Shown here: positions 30,409 through 37,500 of the stretch, in pieces
How the letters are laid out: each line of letters begins with the position of its first letter
Position numbering within the stretch: position 1 is the first letter of the stretch
NCBI GenBank assembly: GCA_009746045.1
Contig: RPFO01000027.1
Location: 3,905,000-3,942,499 of the forward strand
Direction: 5' to 3'
Length of the DNA stretch: 37,500 nucleotides
DNA from: Mesostigma viride
Lineage: Eukaryota; Streptophyta; Mesostigmatophyceae; Mesostigmatales; Mesostigmataceae
Notes under the pieces: generated by a model
What the model was told of the DNA's origin: nothing
Databases searched by the model: none
What the model saw: the letters and a program-made list of their open reading frames with translations, nothing else
Translations under genes and position numbers: made by a program

Positions 30409-31874
30409 ACATATCATGAGGATGGTTTGCCGCTGGTCTTCATTCTCGTTGACTATATCAAGGCCTTTGACACAGTCCTCTGCATGGGAGGCTCTTTGGG
30501 CCATCCTAGCTCTTGATCGGGTACCACCAGCGTTTATTGCTGCCATTCGTCGACTGTATGAGGGCTCACACGCAGTAGAACTGCGCGGAAGGCACCACCC
30601 CACCATTCCCCCTTCACCACGGGGTGTGGCAAGGTTGTGTCCTGTCCCCATACCTGTTCATTATTGTCGTGGATCACGTCATGCGCCGGGCACGTGAGCG
30701 CTTTACTGCTCTTAACCCATGGGTTAAGGGGTTCGAGCCCGGCTTGGACATCCTTAATAACGAGCGCGAGCACGGCGGGGTTAGTTGGCACTGGCTACCG
30801 CCTGGCCGACCTGATTTATGCGGACGACATGCACCACCCTCATCGCGCGCCCCGAGCACATTCAGACCTGCATGGCTGGACTGTCTGGGCTTGGAGGCGA
30901 GGGCGGTGGGGTTGGAAAGAAGTGTCAAAACTGAGGCGATCATGCAATGGTAATTGGGGCCTCCCGTGCAGTCGCCCACCGCTGCTGCGCTTGCTCGACG
31001 GAACGGAAGTCCCGTTCCGTGACCGCTTCAAACTGCTGGGGAGCATGCTCCCTGACACCGCCGACGATGTGGACATCCGCATCGGCCTGGCCTGGGCCAG
31101 GCTCGGTTATCTCAACACCTACTGGTGCTCGAACGGCCTGGGCGGGCACCGCAAGCGCATGCTCTTCAAGGTCCTCACATCCTCACGGTGCTTACATATG
31201 GCGCCGAGGCGTGGACACTCACGGACACACTGGCAGCTAAGCTCGACAGCACGGTTTACAGGATGCTCCGACAGGTCCTGAATGCAGGGTTTTCCCAGCG
31301 TAGGTCATTAGAGTCTTTGTATCAGGGTATCAAGCGTATTTCGGACGAGATTAGGCAGTGTAGGATAGCATTTGTTGGACATCTTGCTCGCACCAGCCAG
31401 GTCGACACCGCCCTTGGTCTGGCCGGCCCCCAGCGGCTTGGCCAACCAGGGCAGCATATTTTGACCTGGCCTGACCCCAAGGACATTCCCAGGAAGCTAC
31501 GTAAACCTGCCATGAACTACACCCATATGTTGCTAGCCGCACTAGTGGTCGGGCAGCTCAGTTTGAACACCGCATCCACTCCCAGCTCTCCCTTCTTTGG
31601 ACTGCCATGCAGAACAAGAAGCAGTGGCAGAAGATTGTCCAGGCTCACACGCCAGCCCGGCCCCTGTGGGCAAGCCACCCCCCCCCAAGAGCAAGGGGCG
31701 TTTTTTGCTGAGTAGTGTAGTTAGGATTTTTATTGTAGGTCTACTAGATAGCTTAGAGTTAGGTTAGTTCGATTACGCGGCTTCCTCCACCTCCACCCCC
31801 CATCAAGGAATATGTGCTACATGATCTCCCCACAGAGGCATGTTATAATTTAATTTAATTAGGAGACAAAATAA
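30409..31874 (+). mobile_element. Non-LTR retrotransposon, copy 2 (broken RT)
   Basis: Reverse-transcriptase pieces in order but in shifting frames: LVDYIKAFDTV (30,450), LDRVPPAFIAAIRRLYEGSH, WQGCVLSPYLFIIVVDHVMR, LADLIYADDM (30,810), FKLLGSMLPDTADDVDIRIG, LTYGAEAWTLT and IAFVGHLARTSQVDT. At least four frameshifts break it. AATATATCAAGGAGACAA flanks it on both sides (30,391-30,408 and 31,875-31,892), an 18-bp perfect target duplication. The 3' end has a CTCC/GAG hairpin and an AATTTAATTTAATT tail. Confidence 0.88.
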
Positions 31875-32288
31875 AATATATCAAGGAGACAACCAGCGCA
31901 TGCCAGAAATCGGGAGAATCCGGACCATGGTAGCTCGAGCCTGCCGTTATCTTGTCCGCGTGTTCGACTGTTCGTGAGTCGTTCAGGCTAATGAATATGA
32001 ATGGTGATGGAAATGTGTAGCCTTGTGCATTGAAATTATGGTTGGCGTACGTGTAGAGCGACTAGATGACCTAGACGGTGGGGCCGGAAACAGCTTGCTT
32101 GATCAGGGCGCGTGTTTCGAGCCTAACTGGCCGGGGGTGTCTAGTGGTGAGCACCATTGCTACGATCGCTCTCCCACCATTTACGAGGAAATACTCGCAA
32201 ATGGAAAACCACTGAACAAGAGTAGTTGTCTCACTTCATATAATTAATTACAGCATAGTGAAAGCACAACGCGGGAGAATTCCCGCCC

Positions 32289-32490
32289 GGGAGAATTAAT
32301 TAATTAATTAATTAATTAATTAATTAATTAATTAATAGACACGTGACTGCGTCACGCGAGCATAAGTCCTCAGTGGGAGGGGAACATGGGATGGAATGGA
32401 TGGTGTAAGCTATCTAGGTCCTAGTTACAGGGGTGTGGGCACCGCGGCCCGAATCGCTATGAATGCCATACGCGGTCACACGCCCGGGAG
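32289..32490 (-). mobile_element. LINE 3' end (family B), minus copy
   Basis: A (TTAA)n tail of about 43 bases (32,295-32,337), the CACGTGAC/GTCACG hairpin, then the 3' UTR and last codons. It matches 33,195-33,370 in the same orientation and ends at CGCCCGGGAGAAT, where a (TAAG)n run begins. Confidence 0.8.
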
Positions 32491-32540
32491 AATATAAGTA
32501 AGTAAGTAAGTAAGTAAGAATTTAGCCATGCTATGCCATG

Positions 32541-32756
32541 CAGATGGCAAGTAGTGATGAAGGAGACCACCCCCAAGCCTGTGGGGGCTCCGCGTGTGAC
32601 CAAGTATGGCATTCATAGCGATTCGGGCCGCGGTGCCCACACCCCTGTAACTAGGACCTAGATAGCTTATACCATCCATTCCATCCCATGTTCCCCTCCC
32701 ACTGAGGACTTATGCTCACGTGACGCAGTCACGTGTCTATTAATTAATTAATTAAT
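32541..32756 (+). mobile_element. LINE 3' end (family B), plus copy
   Basis: From GATGGCAAGTAGTGATGAAG to the hairpin CACGTGAC-GCA-GTCACGTG (32,717-32,735) and TCT(ATTA)n. Together with the previous copy it forms a head-to-head inverted pair. Confidence 0.8.
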
Positions 32757-32819
32757 GCCATGCAGAGAGATGCTCTCTGTCGAGAAGCCATGCCCTAGCC
32801 CTTGTATAGCCATGATGAT

Positions 32820-33030
32820 CTTCCTCCCCCGTGCCAGGATCCCCTTAGTTGGGTTGAACCTGAGACAGCATCCATGGTGGTGCCGGTGCCCTTGCGGCAC
32901 CTAGAGCAAGTGTTGCTTACATTCCCACCCTTGCATGAAGTAGCCTAGGATGTATTTAAAGCCATATGCCCCTTCTCAGGGATATGTGCTACATTGACTC
33001 CCAACGGAGTGATGTTGATAATTAATTAAT
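32820..33030 (+). mobile_element. Retroelement 3' end (family A)
   Basis: Shares CATATGCCCCTTCTCAGGG, TGTGCTACAT, the hairpin ACTCC-CAAC-GGAGT and the (AATT)n tail with 37,010-37,222, and the reverse of 2045-2300. Confidence 0.65.
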
Positions 33031-33155
33031 TAATTAAGTAAGTAAGTAAGTAAGTAAGTAAGTACTTGCGTGTCATGCGCAAAGGCATGCCAGGGAGTAC
33101 TATGCTAATCTCATTAGAAAAATAATTACACAAAAGTTTAAACAAATATCGTCTG
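33031..33155 (-). mobile_element. Retroelement 3' end (family C)
   Basis: A (TAAG)n tail then TACTTGCGTGTCATGCGCA and a body matching 2345-2455 in reverse. It abuts the previous family A tail directly. Confidence 0.65.
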
Positions 33156-33194
33156 CATATAAAACAAAAATTAAAAATATAATAAATTTTGGGA

Positions 33195-34234
33195 GAATTA
33201 ATTAATTAATTAATTCTCCAAAAGACACGTGACTGCGTCACGTGAGCATAAGTCCTCAGTGGGAGGGGATCATGGGATGGAATGGATGGTATATTAAGCT
33301 ATCTAGGTCCTAGTTACAGGGGTGTGGGCACCGCGGCCCGAATCGCTATGAATGCCATACTTGGTCACACGCGGAGCCCCCACAGGCTTGGGGGTGGTCT
33401 CCTTCATCACTACTTGCCATCTATCCTTGCGCACCATCTGCCTCCATATTACAGACAAACCAGGAGGCTGCCCGGGGGTGAGCCCGTCACGTCTAGTGTA
33501 GCACATGTCCATGCCGAGTCTATCACGAAAAGTCCACGGGTGGCGGCCCTGCCGCGCGCGGCCGGGGCCCGGCGCACGCCAGGTGAGGACATATCGCCCA
33601 GGCTGGGCGGGCTTGGTGCCAGCTAGTCTATCTGAGGTATCTACCTGATCTGTGCGGGCCAGGTGCCCGGCTAGGCCCAGGCGCCTGTGCCTAATAACAT
33701 AGGGCAAATCAGCGTACAAATCCTCATTACTAATGTGCAAACCAAAGGGGATGTTAAGGGCCTTGCGCAGCATCTTGGTGACGGCGCCGTCGAGTCGTTG
33801 CTCCAGCTCCTGCGTCAGTGTCCACGTCTCGGCGCCGTAGGTCACGATCGTCAGAATGACGACCTTGAAGAGGTCACGCTTGACGATCCGGGGTAGGGCG
33901 GGGTTGCTCCACCAACGGCGGTGGTCATGGAGGTGCGCGCACGCCATGCCGATCCGTGTCGTCATGTCGTCCTCGCAGTCGGGAAGCCAACTGCCGAGCA
34001 GCTTGAAGCGGCCTGAAGGAGGGTAGTTGACCTCGGCATCGTCTAAGAGGCGGAGTGTGGGTGGGGGCCCTGCCATGCCGAGGGCCAGGGCCTCCGTTTT
34101 GGGGCTGATTTCTAGACCAACCGCCCGAGCCTCGAGCGCCAGGCAGTCCAGCCAAAGTTGGGCAGACTCCGGTTTCTCGATGAGCGTGATGTCGTCGGCA
34201 TAAATGAGGTCAGCTAGTAAATTCTGCTTGTTAT
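33195..34234 (-). mobile_element. Non-LTR retrotransposon, copy 3 (longest open RT)
   Basis: One open frame of about 305 codons (34,220 down to 33,303) holds the catalytic LADLIYADDITLIEK, FKLLGSWLPDCEDDMTTRIG, VVILTIVTYGAETWTLTQEL, RRLGLAGHLARTDQVDTS and GLSVIWRQMVRKDRWQVVMK, ending TPVTRT and TAG. The 3' UTR, CACGTGAC hairpin (33,226-33,244) and (AATT)n tail follow. The fingers and palm start, APE and ORF1 are absent. About 35 bases (ATAAAACAAAAATTAAAAA...) repeat on both sides (33,157-33,190 and 34,268-34,300). Confidence 0.9.
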
Positions 34235-34299
34235 ATGTGGGAGAATATAAAACAAAATTTGGGAGAATATAAAACAAAAATTAAAAAAATAATAAAATT

Positions 34300-34445
34300 T
34301 GGGGGGGTGACACCCCCCCCCCCCCGGCCCCCCGAAACTTGGGGGGGGGGGGTCGGGGGTCAAGAACCCCCCCACACACACACACCCCTTTCGGTCAAGA
34401 CCCCCCCCCCCCCCCGGAAACGGGGGGGTGGGGGGGGGTATACCG
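34300..34445. repeat. G/C-tract repeat, copy 2
   Basis: Alternating G and C runs with GAAACTTGGGGG, CCCCCCCACACACACACACC and GGAAACGGGG, parallel to 27,070-27,240. Confidence 0.75.
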
Positions 34446-34930
34446 TAGTGGTCCCAATATCTGTACGCGTAATTATGTACGAATCGACCTCGTACAGGCC
34501 CAAAAAAACCCTCTTCCGGGCCTCGTACACCTCAAAATTAGGTACCACCAGCGCAGCGCGGCGCAGACCTTAAAGCCTAGCTACCCGTGGCGCGGCGCCC
34601 GGAGGGAGTTTTCGCGCGCAAACTTCGTTTGATCTGCGTTGAGACATGACTCAGAGGTAAACTGTGCATTTTTTATTTATCCCATACACCATCACAATAT
34701 ACCCGCCCGCTGGCATTCAGTTAGCTAAATGGCTACTACCTAGTACCTACATGCAGTTCAGTCAAACTGAACTGAACTACCTACTACTCGCGCACCCTTG
34801 AATATACCCTGACATTATACGTACGTACAGTAAAAATAATTCCCAAAAGTTCTCGTACACGTAACAAAAATTCCTAAAAGTATTCGTACGATAATTACGC
34901 GTACAGATATTGGGGCCACTACGGTATACA
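34438..34930. repeat. ~45-bp inverted repeat spanning ~490 bp
   Basis: GTATACCGTAGTGGTCCCAA, continuing TATCTGTACGCGTAATTAT (34,438-34,482), is matched in reverse at 34,882-34,928 with one or two differences. The interior holds no gene. It may be a MITE or two opposed copies of one repeat. Confidence 0.85.
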
Positions 34931-36170
34931 CTAGCTCCGTGAGTGTCGCGGACAGAACCCTGTCGGACCACCGGCGCGGGAATAAACTCAACTCAACGCC
35001 GCACATGGGCATCAGAGATTCGGTACCTATTGGCCCGTGGGCGTGTTCTCGGGTGTACCTGTGGAGGCCTGTGGGCTGTGAGGCTGTTACCGGGACCGTA
35101 TGATTCTGACGGTCCCGAATAACAGGAACGCGTCTGGCGAAGAGCATCTCATAGATTCTCATCGATCTCCTGTCAACTCATGACAGGTGTGGGCGGTTCC
35201 GCTTACGGTCAACTCATGACAGGTCATGCGTACGTGCCCATCCTTCCAGTTGAGTTCCTTCCTGTTGTTTGTTGGATTCCCACGCCGCACATGGGCAGCT
35301 GAGATTTCCTTCCTGTGCAGTGTGCACTGTGAAGTCGTCCGTTGGATCCATCATCGGACGCTCCAGATTGTCGGAGGCTAACGTTTTAACTTTTTTCATT
35401 TTGCCTTCGTATATCGTAGATTTCCACGCCGGATTCCACTAAGTTATTGGTTTCCACCGACCCCGGGTGCATCGGATTCCACTCAAGTACTGCAGCGTTT
35501 GGCACCATCAATCCCGAGACGATGCGGTCGATGCCGCATTTAACGCACGATCAGCCGGTCAATGCACGTGATAACGCCCGGAATTGCAAGAACGTGAGGA
35601 GAGACAGCACTGCCGCTATCTCGACGAGAATGTATACAAATATTTCATATATCTCTTCGTAATACGCTAAATCCTAGAGCGAATATTGCTCGCTTAACAC
35701 GGCTTAAGCAAATCTTCCAGTCTCAAACAGCCGTGAAATCCGGCGAGCTTGTAATCTGTTGCCAGGTGACATGCCGGGCTGCGCATAACAATGCTCGCGC
35801 ACTGGCATGTTGGGTCCGCCACTTTCGGCGGAAGGGTAACGTGGCAGGGCCAACTTCGCGGAATGTTCTGAGGATTTTGATCTAGTTGTCACCTGCACCG
35901 ACAACGAGTTGTTATCAGTTCATTCCGCGCAATCCCCAGCTACAATTAACCCTTAACAGTCCGTTGCAGAGAGACAGCTTCTTGACCTTAAGCTGTCTAT
36001 GCTGCCGAATTATGACAACTAGACTCTCGCATTCAAAAGACTGACTCAATCTCGGAACTCCTTGCGCACGGTGGTCGACGAATTCTGCGCGGCGTGGCCC
36101 AGTCGCCTAAAGCCGTCAGTCTCTAAACCCCCCTCTACGGACAGAGCCTTTTCCCGCTGTTTTCATCAGA
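34931..36170. other. Spacer upstream of the ABM gene
   Basis: Contains a direct repeat GTCAACTCATGACAGGT (35,173 and 35,209) and two copies of ACGCCGCACATGGGCA (34,997; 35,281), the latter also present reversed at about 28,937. No gene was recognised. The ABM promoter must lie at its end, but no motif is clear. Confidence 0.55.
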
Positions 36171-36452
36171 ATGCTCTACGTCAACGTATTGCTGACAGTG
36201 CGGCGGAAAGAGGACATCCCAAAGGTCGTGGAGACGATGGGCCACCTGCAGGAATTGGCGCGGGCCAAGCTGGGCTGCGCCCGCTTCGAGGTCTTCCAGT
36301 CACAGACGGACCCGTCGTTTTTTATACTGGCGGAGCAATGGGAGACCCAGGAGCATCTGGACGCCCACCGCGCCGGCGCGTCGTTCGAGGTGTACAAGCG
36401 GGACATTCTCCCTTTGGTGGACCGTATCCCCCACCCATGCACTAAGCTGTAG
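36171..36452 (+). CDS. ABM-family (antibiotic biosynthesis monooxygenase fold) protein
   Basis: A 93-codon single-exon frame from ATG (MLYVNVLLTVRRKEDIPKVV) to TAG. It has the ABM pattern: N-terminal strand with 'V.l.v....i...', helix ETMGHLQELARAKLGCARFE, then VFQSQTDPSFFILAEQWETQ, EHLDAHRAGASFEVYKRDIL. The 'GC.rfev.qs..dp..f.l.E.W.....ldaH' core is intact. ABM domains are small dimeric ferredoxin-like folds; members include quinol monooxygenases and many of unknown substrate. No targeting peptide is seen. Length (about 95) is normal. It stands alone, with no intron, between repeats. The function beyond the fold is unassigned. Confidence 0.87.
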   Translation: MLYVNVLLTVRRKEDIPKVVETMGHLQELARAKLGCARFEVFQSQTDPSFFILAEQWETQEHLDAHRAGASFEVYKRDILPLVDRIPHPCTKL

Positions 36453-37009
36453 AGAGGCACAATGCTGTAGTGCGCCACCTATTGAAGCTCCGAGGGAATC
36501 AACCTGCTATTCTATGATAAAGTAACCTGCCGTTCTACCTGTTACATATTCCTGCTTTGGGCATTTAATCCTATGTGCTTATGTGCGGTACAAATAATGC
36601 GGAGTACTGCTGAAACAGACAAGGCGGGGCTTGACCGCTTGCGCATCGTGCCACTGAATCCGAGCGGCCACTGAGCTTGTGCAAACTGAAACGCCATATT
36701 GAGCCTTGCTGTTGCTTTGAGCATGGAATTTACACGTCGTTTTTTTCAAGGGGCCAAGTATCTCCACCACGCCAAGCAGGGTTTCAACCTGCTGTTCACC
36801 TGTATTGCTGTAAAGTACTGGGATCATGGACCCGTGGGAGTCTTTTTGCCCTTTTCGAGTATATAGGTATTTATGGGAGTGCTGGAGGACATGAGCGGCA
36901 TGTCCCCTTTCACTTGCTAGTATCTGGAAGCTAGCAAGCTGCTGGTAATTGTAGGTTTGCTTGGGAAAGTAAGGACTTCGCATGCAGTTCCAGATGACAT
37001 GCACCCTAG
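36453..37009. other. 3' flank of the ABM gene
   Basis: Nothing recognised; frames on both strands lack family features. Confidence 0.5.
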
Positions 37010-37222
37010 CCATTGCCTAGCCATAATAATCTTCCACCCCATGCCAGGCCTTTGAGCTCTGATACATCATCTTGTGCACCCAGAGTAGGTGGCGGTTTAC
37101 ATCCCCCCACCTGCAGGTTGTCGCTCAGAATGTATTACAAACCATATGCCCCTTCTCAGGGCTGTGTGTTACATACACTCCCAACGGAGTTATGTTCTTA
37201 ATTAATTAATTAATTAATTAAT
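37010..37222 (+). mobile_element. Retroelement 3' end (family A)
   Basis: Matches 2045-2300 reversed: CACCTGCAGGTTGT, ATGCCCCTTCTCAGGGCT, TGTGTTACATA, hairpin ACTCC-CAAC-GGAGT, then a (TTAA)n tail (37,198-37,222). Confidence 0.7.
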
Positions 37223-37500
37223 GCATTTCCAATGGTATGTTGCCGTGAACAAAACTTTACCGTATATGTAGTAAATGCTCAAGAGTCCTCTCCTGTGATC
37301 AAGTTTGCCCAGTTAGTGATCTGTACATGTTGGGGCAAAAGCATGCTGTCAATTCATGCATTCCTTGCATCGTAACAGCTAGGAGTCCTCACACTATTGC
37401 TTTGCATGGTTTCCATACTTGTGATGAAGATCTTGTAAGCTATGGAAGGGGCGCAGCGATCAGACATAGTGTGGGTGGTTTGGATACCAACGCAGAACAC
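37223..37500. other. Right edge, no recognised content
   Basis: No gene, repeat or RNA is seen before the window ends. Confidence 0.5.

Overview
This is a window of eukaryotic nuclear DNA. Protein-coding sequence is split by GT-AG introns, exons are GC-rich, and the introns and spacers are packed with microsatellites, decaying tandem repeats and transposon copies. No operon, ribosome-binding-site pattern or other bacterial feature is seen. The style fits a repeat-rich unicellular alga or other protist. A prasinophyte-type green alga is my best guess, but nothing in the window proves it.

Layout. (1) 147-12,354, plus strand: nine exons of an ABCC/MRP-type ABC transporter, from the end of the second membrane domain through nucleotide-binding domain 2 to the stop; the 5' part lies outside the window. 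(2) 12,355-15,636: spacer between convergent genes, with a tandem pile of LINE 3' ends, a reverse-transcriptase scrap and a repeat array. (3) 15,637-24,082, minus strand: a complete six-exon gene for an AAAP-family amino-acid transporter of about 827 residues, with an unusually large hydrophilic loop. (4) 25,380-26,223: unresolved, probably decayed coding sequence. (5) 27,000-35,000: a transposon-dense block with three non-LTR retrotransposon copies, a 1.69-kb hAT-like element with a perfect 8-bp target duplication, LINE 3'-end fragments and paired G/C-tract repeats. (6) 36,171-36,452, plus strand: a small intact single-exon gene for an ABM-type (antibiotic biosynthesis monooxygenase fold) protein.

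Exon joins were judged by reading-phase agreement: all eight internal joins of the ABC gene and all five of the AAAP gene keep frame and restore conserved motifs.

The most unusual signal is that many exon edges (donors, acceptors, and in one case the stop-codon region) are followed or preceded, in the adjacent noncoding DNA, by tandem, progressively decayed copies of that same edge. About ten of 27 boundaries in the two genes show it. It suggests that these introns and the 3' flank grew by local tandem duplications overlapping exon ends, with selection keeping only one copy. Other notable items are a SINE-like element nested in a TIR element with a matching empty site elsewhere in the window, a 122-unit decamer array without a single indel, and a nested 75-bp palindrome.

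The two transporters are both membrane proteins but share no visible pathway; they are simply neighbours in convergent orientation.
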